Notes: generated by a model not told the origin, from the sequence alone. 64,000 nt of DNA from Mesorhizobium muleiense (GCF_900099905.1 NZ_FNEE01000004.1:124001-188000); one strand, 5' to 3'. Shown: positions 18,527 through 28,533, counted from the stretch's first letter. A program made the numbers and translations.

Positions 18527-19417
18527 TCAGGCAGCGGCTGCTGACGATCCATGCACCAATGCCGACCAGCGGCCCGGCGTGACACCGAACGCCTTCTTGA
18601 AGTGCCTGCTGAAATGACTTTGGTCGTTGAAACCGGCCGCTATTGCGATCTGCGCCAATGACTCGCTCGCCTCGATCATGCGGCGTGCTCGTTGAAGCCG
18701 GCGCATCAAGAGAAAGCGGTGCGGACTGGTGGAGAAAGCGGCACGGAAATGCCGCGATAGGGCGTAGCGATCGAGCCCGGTGATCGCCTCCAGCTCGTCG
18801 GAACGGACGGTACGGAAAACATTTTCTTCCAGATAGTCGCGTGCCAGGCTGACAGCCCGCCACGCTGTCCTTGGGATCGGTTTCGCCGGCCGGCCTGAAT
18901 GCCGTGCCAGGCTTTGCATCAATTGCGCAACGAAGTCGGCGACAAACAGATCGTCCAGCTTCTCGTCCAACGGCCCCAGCGCCGAAAGCAGCCGCGTGCG
19001 GAAAACAGGATCCGTCACCACGGCATTCCTGACGAAAGGCAGCGATGCGCCTGTCTGATCGAGGCAGTCCAGCACGATGGACGGCTCCAGATAAAGTATC
19101 CTGTAACGCAAACCGTCTTCAGTGCCGGCGCCGCCATCGTGCAATTCGTCGGGATGGAGCACGATAATCTGGCCGGGCAGGCTGTGATGCGTCGCGCCGC
19201 GATACCGGAAAGTCTGGACGCCATGCAGCGTCACGCCGATGGCGTAGGTATCGTGACGATGGAGATCGAAGGCGCTGCCGTGGAACCGGGCCTCGATACG
19301 CTCCATTCCGACGCAATCGGGCGCCGAGATGACGCAGTTCTCAGCCGCGTCAACGCACAAACGTCCAAGACCCTGAAAGGCCTCGCCATCTAGACCGTGT
19401 GACATCACTTCATTCAC
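18527..19417 (-). CDS. AraC-family transcriptional regulator
   Basis: This regulator of up to 296 residues has an N-terminal cupin-type effector domain (FDLHRHDTYAIGVTLHGVQ, PGQIIVLHPDELHDG) and two C-terminal helix-turn-helix motifs at about 190-285 (EAITGLDRYALSRHFRAAF and IAIAAGFNDQSHFSRHFKK). It starts either at GTG 19417 or at ATG 19405. It diverges from the broken DUF2000 gene with about 25-35 bases between starts. That layout suggests it once controlled the DUF2000 gene and the transporter remnant beyond it. Confidence 0.9.
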   Translation of the reverse strand: MNEVMSHGLDGEAFQGLGRLCVDAAENCVISAPDCVGMERIEARFHGSAFDLHRHDTYAIGVTLHGVQTFRYRGATHHSLPGQIIVLHPDELHDGGAGTEDGLRYRILYLEPSIVLDCLDQTGASLPFVRNAVVTDPVFRTRLLSALGPLDEKLDDLFVADFVAQLMQSLARHSGRPAKPIPRTAWRAVSLARDYLEENVFRTVRSDELEAITGLDRYALSRHFRAAFSTSPHRFLLMRRLQRARRMIEASESLAQIAIAAGFNDQSHFSRHFKKAFGVTPGRWSALVHGSSAAAA

Positions 19418-19440
19418 AAACCTCGAATGGCAAATGTCTC

Positions 19441-19847
19441 ATGTTCGACACGAAATTTGCAATCGTGCTGCAGGATAACCTTCCCGTCTGGCAAAAGCTC
19501 AACGTAACCGCGTTCCTGACCAGCGGCATCGTCGCGCAGTATAGCGACATCATCGGCGAACCCTATCGCGACCGCGCCGGCAATATCTATAATCCGCTCT
19601 CGATCCAGCCGATCATCGTGCTTTCGGCCGATCGCTCGACGCTCAGTGCGATCCACCGGCGGGCGCTGGAGCGCGGTGTGACGACCTCGCTCTACGTCGA
19701 CGAAATGTTTCGACCGGCCACGACGCGGCGAACCGCGCCGTCTTTGCCGAGTTCGCACCCGACGATGCCAAGGTCGTCGGAATCGCGCTGCGCGCCGAAA
19801 GGAAGCTTGTCGACAAGATCACCAAGGGTGCCCGCATGCATCCCTGA
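19441..19847 (+). pseudogene. DUF2000-family protein, frameshifted
   Basis: The frame starting at ATG 19441 (MFDTKFAIVLQDNLPVWQKL) matches the DUF2000 family as far as YVDEMF. The homology then continues in another frame as GHDAANRAVFAEF and VVGIALRAERKLVDKI, up to the TGA at 19845-19847. The count of bases around 19706-19716 implies a single missing base, which makes an undisrupted protein of about 135 residues impossible. Either the gene is broken or there is a one-base sequencing error. Without correction the frame runs on to 20028 with unrelated residues. Confidence 0.8.
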
Positions 19848-19891
19848 TGCATATCGACACTGGTTCATCCTGTTGACGCTCGGTGTCCTCG

Positions 19892-20005
19892 GTGCTCGTC
19901 ATCGTCGCCAGCGGCTTTTATATCGTTCATCGCGAGCACCGGCTTCGCGTGCGCAACCGCGGTGCCCTCGACGTCGAGGTGGATGCGCTGGCAAAAAAAC
20001 TTTGA
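19892..20005 (+). pseudogene. C-terminal remnant of an EamA-like (DMT) transporter
   Basis: A short frame ending at TGA 20003-20005 encodes LVIVASGFYIVHREHRL followed by a charged tail. It looks like the last transmembrane helix and cytoplasmic tail of an EamA/RhaT permease. The remaining helices are absent, because upstream is the end of the frameshifted DUF2000 gene. The AraC-DUF2000-EamA order suggests a deletion removed most of the transporter. The assignment rests on a short segment and is tentative. Confidence 0.4.
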
Positions 20006-20050
20006 TTTGTTTCGGAAGGGTGGCATAAGGCCGCGTTTAAACTGTTTAGA

Positions 20051-20095
20051 CCATGATCCCGAAAACGGGCATCCGGTTTTCGCTGGAGATCATGG
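20051..20095. repeat. Palindromic repeat module
   Basis: Inverted arms CCATGATC and GATCATGG enclose CCGAAAACGG...CCGGTTTTCG. It is one module of the composite palindrome seen at 6136-6239, and it abuts the start region of the LacI gene. Confidence 0.8.
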
Positions 20096-20173
20096 ATTAG
20101 CTCTGGATCGTCGGGGGAGCGCAAGGCGCTGGCACAGAAGATCAAGCTTTCGACGATCGCGGATGCGCTCGGT

Positions 20174-21151
20174 GTGTCCACGGCCACGGTCTCGCTGGCC
20201 CTGCGCGACAGCCCGCTGGTTGCTGGAAACACCCGCGACCGCATCAAGGAACATGCCCGCACCATCGGCTATATCTACAATCGCCGCGCCGCCAGCTTGC
20301 GCACCTCGCGTTCGGGCATCGTCGGCGTCGTCGTCCACGACATCATGAATCCCTTCTTCGCCGAGATCCTGCGCTCGATCGAAAGCGAGCTCGACCGCAG
20401 CCGGCAGACCTTCATCCTGTCGAACCATTACGACCAGCTCGAAAAGCAGCGCACCTTCATAGACACGCTTCTGCAGCTTGGCGCCGACGGCGTCATCATG
20501 TCGCCGGCCATCGGCACGCCGCCCGAAGACATCTTCATGGCCGAGGAAAACGGCCTGCCGGCGGTGCTGATCGCACGCACCGTCGAAGGCGCTGACGTGC
20601 CGGTGTTTCGTGGCGACGATGCCTATGGCACCGGGCTAGCCACCAACCATCTGATCTCGCTCGGCCATAAACGCATCGCCATGATCGGCGGCACCGACCA
20701 GACCTCGACCGGCCGCGACCGCTACCAGGGCTATCTCAACGCCATGGAGGCGGCAGGGCTGGAGGTCAGGCCGTCCTGGCGCATCCCCGGCCCGCGCACC
20801 AAACAGGCTGGCTTCGAGGCCGCCGGGCAGTTCCTGGCGCTGAAGGACAAGCCGACCGCGGCCTGCTGCTGGAACGACCTCGTCGCCATCGGCCTGATGA
20901 ACGGCATTGCACGCGCCGGGCTGGTGCCGGGCATTGACATATCCGTGACCGGCTATGACGATCTCGAGGAAGCGGCGATCGCGACGCCGGCGCTGACCAC
21001 CGTGTGGAATGGCCAGCGTGAAGTCGGCCGCCGCGCCGCGAGCGCGCTGCTCGACAAGCTCAATGGGCAGATGGTGCGGCCGTCGCAGGAACTGATCAAG
21101 CCGGAACTGCATGTGCGCCAGTCGACCGGCAAACCAGTGGAACGTGCATGA
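20174..21151 (+). CDS. LacI-family transcriptional regulator, unusual or truncated start
   Basis: From the first conventional start, GTG 20174, 325 residues are encoded. That start falls inside the DNA-binding helix-turn-helix. In-frame codons upstream read KIKLSTIADALG directly before VSTATVSLALRDSP, completing a normal LacI headpiece, so translation must begin earlier. The only in-frame candidates after the upstream stop at 20054 are rare codons (ATT 20096, CTG 20129). The remainder is a normal periplasmic-binding-type sensor domain (IVGVVVHDIMNPFFAEI, LGADGVIMSP, GRDRYQGY, SVTGYDD). The stop overlaps the downstream dehydrogenase start (ATGA), so it probably controls that gene. Confidence 0.85.
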   Translation: MSTATVSLALRDSPLVAGNTRDRIKEHARTIGYIYNRRAASLRTSRSGIVGVVVHDIMNPFFAEILRSIESELDRSRQTFILSNHYDQLEKQRTFIDTLLQLGADGVIMSPAIGTPPEDIFMAEENGLPAVLIARTVEGADVPVFRGDDAYGTGLATNHLISLGHKRIAMIGGTDQTSTGRDRYQGYLNAMEAAGLEVRPSWRIPGPRTKQAGFEAAGQFLALKDKPTAACCWNDLVAIGLMNGIARAGLVPGIDISVTGYDDLEEAAIATPALTTVWNGQREVGRRAASALLDKLNGQMVRPSQELIKPELHVRQSTGKPVERA

Positions 21152-22131
21152 CAAAAGCCGAACAGCAGCAAGCAGTCGCCATTCTGGTGCCGGGCCAATT
21201 CAACGACCACGCGGTAGGCCGCATCGACCGGACGTTCAGCCGCGCCTGGATCGAACGGCCGGATGCGTCGCTGGTCACCGACGAGATGCGCCGGACGGTG
21301 CGCGGCATTGCCGCCTTTGGCGGGATCAACGCAGCCCTCATCGACGCGCTGCCGAATCTCGAGATCATCGCCAATTTCGGCGTCGGCTATGATTCGGTCG
21401 ATGCCCGTCACGCAGCGCAGCGCGGCGTCATGGTCACCAACACGCCGGATGTGCTGACCGAGGAGGTCGCCGATACGGCGATCGGGCTTTTGATCAACAC
21501 CGTCCGTGAGCTGCCGCGCGCCGAGACCTGGCTGCGCGACGGCAGTTGGGCACGCAATGGCAACTATCCGCTAAGTCGGCTGACCTTGCGCGGCCGTCGT
21601 GTCGGTATTTTCGGCATGGGCCGCATCGGTCTCGCCATTGCGCGCCGGCTAGAGGCCTTTGGGCTGCCGATCGCCTATCACAACCGGCGCCAGGTCGAAG
21701 GCTTGCCCTACGAATACCACGGCACGCTGAAAGGCCTTGCCGAGGCGGTCGACACGCTGATCTCGGTGGCGCCCGGCGGCGCCTCGACGGAAAAGGCGGT
21801 CAACGCCGAGATCCTGTCGGCGCTCGGCCCGAATGGCGTCTTCGTCAACATCGGTCGCGGCAGCACGGTGGACGAGGCAGCTCTTGCGGCGGCGCTTGCC
21901 GGCGGCACCATCGCCGCTGCCGGGCTCGACGTCTTCGCCGACGAGCCGAACGTGCCGCCGGCGCTGCTCGCCGCCCCCAACACCTCGCTTTTGCCGCATG
22001 TCGGCTCGGCTTCGGAACATACCCGCCGCGCCATGGCCGATCTGTGCGTCGACAATCTGATTTCCTGGTTTTCGGAAGGGAGGGCGATGACGCCGGTGCC
22101 GGAAACGGAAAAGGTCAAGGCGCGCAGCTGA
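21148..22131 (+). CDS. D-isomer-specific 2-hydroxyacid dehydrogenase
   Basis: This 327-residue NAD(P)-dependent oxidoreductase is of the hydroxypyruvate/glyoxylate reductase type. The nucleotide-binding motif is GIFGMGRIGLAIARR at about 152-166. Catalytic residues sit in NIGRGSTVDE (Arg), DVFADEP (Glu) and LLPHVGSAS (His). It begins within the stop of the LacI gene and is probably regulated with it. The substrate is a small 2-oxoacid, exact identity unknown. Confidence 0.9.
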   Translation: MTKAEQQQAVAILVPGQFNDHAVGRIDRTFSRAWIERPDASLVTDEMRRTVRGIAAFGGINAALIDALPNLEIIANFGVGYDSVDARHAAQRGVMVTNTPDVLTEEVADTAIGLLINTVRELPRAETWLRDGSWARNGNYPLSRLTLRGRRVGIFGMGRIGLAIARRLEAFGLPIAYHNRRQVEGLPYEYHGTLKGLAEAVDTLISVAPGGASTEKAVNAEILSALGPNGVFVNIGRGSTVDEAALAAALAGGTIAAAGLDVFADEPNVPPALLAAPNTSLLPHVGSASEHTRRAMADLCVDNLISWFSEGRAMTPVPETEKVKARS

Positions 22132-22158
22132 GCGGCACGCTTTCCTATTTGTTAACGA

Positions 22159-22173
22159 TTAACGATGGCTTAA
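22159..22173 (+). promoter_or_regulatory. Candidate CtrA-binding site
   Basis: The sequence TTAA-CGATGGC-TTAA is an exact match to the alphaproteobacterial CtrA consensus TTAA-N7-TTAA, and a further TTAA lies at 22152-22155. It sits 48 bases before the start of the secreted Inh-like gene. Assignment is by consensus only. Confidence 0.45.
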
Positions 22174-22221
22174 CGCTTTGAAACCATTCTTCATCTATCG
22201 CCAAACAATTGGAGGACGCAG

Positions 22222-22617
22222 ATGAAAGCACTTGCTGCATTGATAGCAGCGGTCGCGCTGTTCGGCAGCATTCAGCTGTTTTACAGCGGCGGAAGCGAAG
22301 GCCGCACAGCCGACGAGTCAGCGCAGTCGCCCGGCGACTACCGGCTGGTGGCCAATGGTGACGAAGCGTCCTGCGCGGTCAAGCGCGGCACTGAGGTTGC
22401 GGACGGCCTGTCGCTGTTGACGGTCACTGCGAATTGCCGCCAGGTCTTGCCCGGCATCGAGCGCGCGAAATTCTGGCGTGAGCAGGATGACGGCACCGTC
22501 ACCTTCAGCGCGAACGGCATCGACCCGATCGTCACTTTCGGCGTCGCCGACGGCGACGGCTATGAATCCTACGCACCAGCCCTGCCGCTGCTGTCGCTGG
22601 CGGCCAAAAGCGATTGA
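22222..22617 (+). CDS. secreted AprI/Inh-like protein
   Basis: This 131-residue protein has an N-terminal signal or anchor (MKALAALIAAVALFGSIQLF). A mature domain of about 100 residues follows, with two cysteines (ASCAVKRG and TANCRQVLPG) spaced as in the small beta-barrel AprI/Inh metalloprotease-inhibitor and Omp19-like family. It also has LVANGDEASCAV and the FWREQDDGTVTFS strand region. GGAGG 8 bases before the ATG supports the start. The inhibitor function is family-based inference. A perfect CtrA-type box lies upstream. Confidence 0.7.
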   Translation: MKALAALIAAVALFGSIQLFYSGGSEGRTADESAQSPGDYRLVANGDEASCAVKRGTEVADGLSLLTVTANCRQVLPGIERAKFWREQDDGTVTFSANGIDPIVTFGVADGDGYESYAPALPLLSLAAKSD

Positions 22618-22634
22618 CGTTGACGTCCGACGAA

Positions 22635-23408
22635 CTATTCCGCGGCGGCCCGCGCGCCGGATTTCGTCGCGGCGTGCAGGCGCACCGCGTCGCCAAAGGC
22701 GCGAAATATCCTTGCTGAGACGCTGTCCGACTTGACCCAGTATTCGGGATGCCACTGGACGCCGACGGCGAAAGCGCGGGCGTCGCGCACCGAAACCGCC
22801 TCGACCGTGCCGTCGCTGGCGACCGCCTCTATCTGCAGCTTCGGGCCGAGCCGGTCGATGGCCTGGCGGTGCACCGAATTGACCATGATGTCGCCTGCCC
22901 CGAACACGCCGGCGAGGCAGCTTCCGGGCTTGATCGAAATGGTCTGGCGGATGGCGAAGCGTTCGTCCTGATTGTCGCTCGCCGGTGCGCGATGGTCCAG
23001 CGATCCCTCGCGCTCCTGGATTTCTGTGGCCAGCGTGCCGCCCAGCGCCACATTCATCTCCTGGATGCCGCGGCAGATGGCGAGCAGCGGCACTCCGCGC
23101 TCCACTGCCTTGCGGATCAGCGGCAGCGTCGTGGCGTCGCGGGCCGGATCGTAGGGGCCGTTGGCCTCGCTGGCATCGCCGCCGTAGAGTGAGGGATGCA
23201 CATTGGACTTCGAGCCGGTGACCATGACGCCGTCGACCGATGACAGCAGTTCATCGAAATCGAGCCGGTCGCCGAAGGACGGCACCAGCACCGGGAACAC
23301 GCCGGCCGCCGAAAGTGCCGCCTCCAGATATTGCTGCGGAGCGGCATGCCAGGTGTAGTTGTCGAACTGGCGGACGTCGGTCGATATGGCGACTAGCGGC
23401 TGCTGCAT
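22635..23408 (-). CDS. class I glutamine-amidotransferase-like gamma-glutamyl hydrolase
   Basis: This 257-residue protein belongs to the peptidase C26 family, whose characterised members hydrolyse gamma-glutamyl-GABA and related amides. The nucleophile elbow AICRGIQEMN provides the cysteine and QWHPEY the His-Glu pair. Substrate-side motifs VMVTGSKSNVHPSLY and YDPARDATTL are also typical. ATG at 23408 (MQQPLVAIS) is used; the frame extends upstream but loses homology. It could complete a gamma-glutamylation pathway with the glutamine-synthetase-like ligase at 11523-12944, although the two are 10 kb apart. Confidence 0.88.
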   Translation of the reverse strand: MQQPLVAISTDVRQFDNYTWHAAPQQYLEAALSAAGVFPVLVPSFGDRLDFDELLSSVDGVMVTGSKSNVHPSLYGGDASEANGPYDPARDATTLPLIRKAVERGVPLLAICRGIQEMNVALGGTLATEIQEREGSLDHRAPASDNQDERFAIRQTISIKPGSCLAGVFGAGDIMVNSVHRQAIDRLGPKLQIEAVASDGTVEAVSVRDARAFAVGVQWHPEYWVKSDSVSARIFRAFGDAVRLHAATKSGARAAAE

Positions 23409-23677
23409 TTTTGATCCGGGTCCATTCAGTGCAAGGATTGTTCTGCCTTTAAAATAGGCGATCCGACGGCGCTTTGCCATGACAAGTTCGGCATGTCGCA
23501 TGGGCCACGGAAACGGCGTTAGACTTAAGTTGCAGGAGGTGGTTTCGCGCCGCGTTTTTCGCGAAAACGCCGCCGGCAAAACCGGCTTCCATGGCTGGAC
23601 TCGACTCCTTGCCCGTGTATTGTTTGCCGCGAAGCCGATCCGGGGCACAGAGCATCTCCCGAACGTCGGTCTGTTGA

Positions 23678-24805
<1,128 letters not shown>

Positions 24806-24812
24806 CAACAGT

Positions 24813-24849
24813 TTCGGCGCCACGCGTTCTTCGGACGCGTGGCGCCGAA
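24813..24849. terminator. Bidirectional hairpin terminator
   Basis: A perfect 14-base inverted repeat (TTCGGCGCCACGCG and its complement, 9-base loop) lies 8 bases after the TRAP receptor stop and 18 bases from the dehydrogenase stop. No long T tract follows on either side, so termination strength is uncertain. Confidence 0.7.
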
Positions 24850-24866
24850 GCGCTTCTATTTGTCGA

Positions 24867-25887
24867 TCAGCGCGGCAGCACCAGCACCTTGACCTCGCCT
24901 GGCGCAGGCGGATTGGCGATCACCGCAGCCGCCTCCTCAAGCGCCACCTGCCGGGAGATCAGCTTGTCGATCTCGATCGCACCCGAGGCGATGAGTTCGG
25001 CAGCCCGGCGATGCGTAAACGGATTGAGGAAAGAACCCAGCACCCTCAATTCCCGGAACAACAGGTCGAAAGGTTCGAATTCTGCTTTCATGCCTTGAGG
25101 CATCACGCCGACGACGACAACCGTGCCGCCGGCCCTGGCGAGTCGCATCGATTGCTCGACCGTCTCTCTTACGCCGGCGCATTCGAACACCACGTCGACG
25201 CCGCCCGGCATGAGGCCCGACGGACCGACGACCGTGTCGATGATATCGCCAGCGATTGGGTCGACCGTTGCCGTCGCGCCCAGTTCTTCTGCGAGGGCAC
25301 GCCGCGAGGCCTGGCGCGTCGACAGGACGATTGTCGTCGCGCCGGCAAGCCTCGCCAGTTGCACTGAGCAGGCCGATCACGCCGCCGCCAAGCACGGCGA
25401 CCGAGGAGCCGGGTCTGACCTGCGCCAGGTCCAGGCCATGCAGGCAGCAGCCAAGCGGCTCGCAAAACGCGCCATGCGTCGGCTTCAGGTCTTTCGGGAG
25501 GAGGAAGGCCTGCTTGTGAGGCAGCACGACATATTCGGCGAAGCCGCCGTCGCGGCGGATGCCGATGGCAACCAGATTATGGCAGAGGTTGACGCGACCG
25601 GCGTGGCAGTGCGGACAGCGCCCACAGGCGATGTTGGGATCGCCGGTGACGCGATCGCCGACCGAAAAGCCGGACACGGCGGTACCAATCGCCTCGACGA
25701 TCCCGGAGAATTCATGTCCGAGCGTCACCGGCGGCGTACAGGGAAATTCGCCATGGAAAAGATGCCGGTCGGTGCCGCAGACGCCGCAGGCCTCGATCCG
25801 CACCAGGAGATCGTCCGGCCCGGCCACGGGCTTGTCGACCTCCCGAAGGACGATGCTGCCGACGCCCTCCAGCCGCACCGCTTTCAT
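24867..25887 (-). pseudogene. zinc-dependent alcohol/polyol dehydrogenase, frameshifted
   Basis: From ATG 25887 (MKAVRLEGVGSIVLRE) the protein matches medium-chain zinc dehydrogenases: CGVCGTDRH with the catalytic zinc cysteine, GHEFSGI, the structural-zinc cysteines in CGRCPHCHAGRVNLC, and the cofactor fold VAVLGGGVIGLL. Directly after that the homology jumps frame to QLARLAGATTIVLST and runs to the stop at 24867. The reading lengths differ by one base (or minus two) near 25361-25370. Corrected length is about 339 residues. It sits between the TRAP receptor and permease genes and probably oxidised a sugar alcohol or hydroxyacid. It could also be a sequencing error. Confidence 0.82.
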
Positions 25888-25906
25888 GTCTGTGGAGCCT
25901 CCGGCA

Positions 25907-27679
25907 TCAATTGAAACTCGGTGGTTTGGACAGATCGGGCGCTGGCGCTGCCGGCTTGGCAGCCGGCGTTTCACCGAAACTCGGCGGCTGCGACAGATCC
26001 GGTGCAGGCGCAGTCGGCGCCGTGCCGCCATCCGCTGGCGGAACGCCGAGCGGCGACAGGCTCGGCGTTTCCGGCACCTGGTAGTCGATCGTGCCCGGGT
26101 CCGCTGCCGTGCCCTTGTAGTGCATCACCATTTGCGGGAAGGCGATGGTCAAGCCGATCATGATGACCTGGATGCACACGAAGGGCACCGCCCCCCAATA
26201 GATCTGGCCGGTGGTTACCGGCGCGATCTTTTTGCCGGTGAGGCGATCGAGATAGGGCACCCGGGCGGCGACCGAACGCAGGTAGAACAGCGCGAAGCCG
26301 AAGGGTGGATGCATGAAGCTGGTCTGCATGTTGACGCCGAGCAGCACGCCGAACCAGATCAGGTCGATACCGAGCTTGTCGGCGGCCGGCGCCAAAAGCG
26401 GCACGATGATGAAGGCGAGCTCGAAGAAATCGAGGAAGAAGGCGAGCAGGAAGACGAGGATGTTGACGCCGATCAGGAAGCCGATCTCGCCGCCCGGCAG
26501 CGATGTCAGGAGGTGTTCGACCCAGATATGGCCGTTGACGCCGTAGAAAGTGAGCGAGAACACGCGCGCGCCGATCAGGATGAACAGCACGAAGGAGGAT
26601 AGCCGCGTCGTCGACGCCAGCGCCTGCTTGATCACGTCCAGCGACAACCGCCCCTTCATCGCCGCCATGATCAGCGCGCCGACAGCGCCCATGGCGCCGC
26701 CTTCGGTCGGCGTGGCGATGCCGAGGAAGATGGTGCCCAACACCAGGAAGATGAGCGCCAGTGGCGGGATCAGCACGATGATCACCTGCTGCGCCAGCCG
26801 CGACATCATGTTGATCTTCAGGCGCTGGTCGGCGATTGCCACGACATAGATGAGGATCACGCCGATGGTGGCGCCGAGGATGTCGGCGTTTTGGCCCTGC
26901 GAGGGCGCAAGATAGCGATAGGCCGCGTAGGAAACCACGACTGCCGCCAGCACCGCGACCAGCAGCGACAGGACACCGTGGCCGAGGGTGCGGGCCTCCA
27001 GCGGCAGGGCCGGCATCGAGTTCGGCCGAATGATCGACATGATCACGATATACGTCGTGTAAAGGCCGGTCAGAACCAGCCCCGGGATCAGCGCACCCGC
27101 ATACATGTCGCCGACCGAGCGACCGAGCTGGTCGGCCAGAACGATCAGCACCAGCGAGGGCGGAATGATCTGGGCGAGCGTGCCCGACGCGGCAATGACG
27201 CCGGACGCCACTCGGCGGTCATAGCCATAGCGCAGCATGATCGGCAGCGAGATCAGGCCCATGGCGATGACGGAGGCAGCCACCACGCCCGTGGTTGCGG
27301 CAAGCAGCGCGCCGACGAAGATCACCGCATAGGCGAGGCCACCGCGGATCGGTCCGAACAATTGGCCGATCGTGTCGAGAAGGTCCTCGGCCATGCCCGA
27401 TCGTTCGAGCACGATGCCCATGAAAGTGAAGAACGGGATGGCCAGCAGCGTGTCGTTCGACATTACCCGGCTGCCGTAGAAATTATCCGGCAGCGCGTGC
27501 AGCAGCGGCCAGGCGAGATTGATCGATCCGCCCGAATAGGGTGACAGCACAACACCGATGAAGAAGAACAGCAGGCCGTTGGCGGCGAGTGAGAAGGCGA
27601 CCGGGTAGCCGATCAGCAGGAAGATGACCAGCGAGGCGAACATGATCGGCGCCATGTTCTGGGCGATGAACTCGATCAC
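25907..27679 (-). CDS. dctM: TRAP transporter large permease (DctM)
   Basis: This 590-residue membrane protein is the ion-coupled channel subunit of the TRAP system, with roughly 14 hydrophobic segments and DctM motifs such as PFFTFMGIVLERSGMAEDLL, ASGTLAQIIPPSLVLIVLA and GVNMQTSFMHPPFGFALFY. It is longer than the common 430-residue DctM because of an extra central membrane and loop stretch and a Pro/Ala-rich tail. That tail repeats a 12-residue unit ending in PDLS-x-PPSF twice. It starts within the dctQ stop (ATGA overlap). The broken dehydrogenase follows after 19 bases, probably in the same operon. Confidence 0.93.
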   Translation of the reverse strand: MIEFIAQNMAPIMFASLVIFLLIGYPVAFSLAANGLLFFFIGVVLSPYSGGSINLAWPLLHALPDNFYGSRVMSNDTLLAIPFFTFMGIVLERSGMAEDLLDTIGQLFGPIRGGLAYAVIFVGALLAATTGVVAASVIAMGLISLPIMLRYGYDRRVASGVIAASGTLAQIIPPSLVLIVLADQLGRSVGDMYAGALIPGLVLTGLYTTYIVIMSIIRPNSMPALPLEARTLGHGVLSLLVAVLAAVVVSYAAYRYLAPSQGQNADILGATIGVILIYVVAIADQRLKINMMSRLAQQVIIVLIPPLALIFLVLGTIFLGIATPTEGGAMGAVGALIMAAMKGRLSLDVIKQALASTTRLSSFVLFILIGARVFSLTFYGVNGHIWVEHLLTSLPGGEIGFLIGVNILVFLLAFFLDFFELAFIIVPLLAPAADKLGIDLIWFGVLLGVNMQTSFMHPPFGFALFYLRSVAARVPYLDRLTGKKIAPVTTGQIYWGAVPFVCIQVIMIGLTIAFPQMVMHYKGTAADPGTIDYQVPETPSLSPLGVPPADGGTAPTAPAPDLSQPPSFGETPAAKPAAPAPDLSKPPSFN

Positions 27680-28260
27680 GAGCGCACCTCTTCGGCGAGC
27701 GCCTTCGCTTCGAGCTCGGCCTGTTCATGCACCGATATGAACGGTGTGGGATCGTCCATGTCGCCGCGCATGATTGCGATCTTCTTGATGATCTCCGAGA
27801 TGCCCTGCAGCGCGAGCAGGAAAAAGCCGGCCAGCAGAATCGCCTTGGCCGGCCAGATGATCAGCCCGCCGGAATTGTTCGACATTTCGCCGCTGTGAAA
27901 CGACAGTGACACATAGGGGACGAAATAGATCACCATCAGCGTGACGAACGGCATCAGGAAGAAGAGATGGCCGAAAAGGTCGATCCAGTGCTGCACGCGG
28001 CGCGAGAACATGCCGTAGACGATGTCAATCCGGATATGGTCGTTCTGCTTAAGCGTGTAGGCAGCGGCCAGCATGAAGGCGGCGCCGAACAAATACCACT
28101 GCAATTCCAGCCACGCGTTCGACGACATGTCGAACGTCTTTCGGATGACTGCATTGGCGGCACTGACCAGGATTGCCACCAGGATCAGCCACGACACCCA
28201 TTTGCCGATGAACTCGTTCACACGGTCAATCGTTCTGGATAGAGTGAGAAGCCCTGCCAT
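27676..28260 (-). CDS. dctQ: TRAP transporter small permease (DctQ)
   Basis: This 194-residue membrane protein has four predicted helices (about 20-40, 55-75, 95-118 and 137-160) and the DctQ pattern ELQWYLFGAAFMLAAAYTLK, HIRIDIVYG. It partners with DctM and, presumably, the TakP-like receptor encoded at 23696-24805. GGGAGG lies just before its ATG at 28260. A palindromic repeat occupies much of the upstream region. Confidence 0.92.
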   Translation of the reverse strand: MAGLLTLSRTIDRVNEFIGKWVSWLILVAILVSAANAVIRKTFDMSSNAWLELQWYLFGAAFMLAAAYTLKQNDHIRIDIVYGMFSRRVQHWIDLFGHLFFLMPFVTLMVIYFVPYVSLSFHSGEMSNNSGGLIIWPAKAILLAGFFLLALQGISEIIKKIAIMRGDMDDPTPFISVHEQAELEAKALAEEVRS

Positions 28261-28280
28261 ACATTCCTCCCTTTACGCTT

Positions 28281-28308
28281 CGGCCCGAAAATCGGTGTCG
28301 ATTTTCGG
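28281..28308. repeat. Palindromic repeat module
   Basis: CCGAAAATCG (28285-28294) and CGATTTTCGG (28299-28308) are perfect inverted arms, the same core as in the element at 6136-6239. It lies 21 bases upstream of the dctQ start. Beyond it, to 28533, I see no gene. Confidence 0.8.
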
Positions 28309-28533
28309 AAAGCACGATGCGTGACTCAAAGTATTAGCGACGCGCCGATTCCCGCTTGTTTTCCGCCGCTTTGATGTGGCCCAACGGTATGCCGTGCGTG
28401 GACCGGCGGGTCAACACAGGGCAGACCGAGTAAAACAATCTTGTGGCATGGGGAAGGGGCGAAACAGCCGCGGGAGGGATCATGCGCAAAATCAAAGTGG
28501 CGTCTGCGGCCAGCGCTACCCAGGTTGGCGCAG

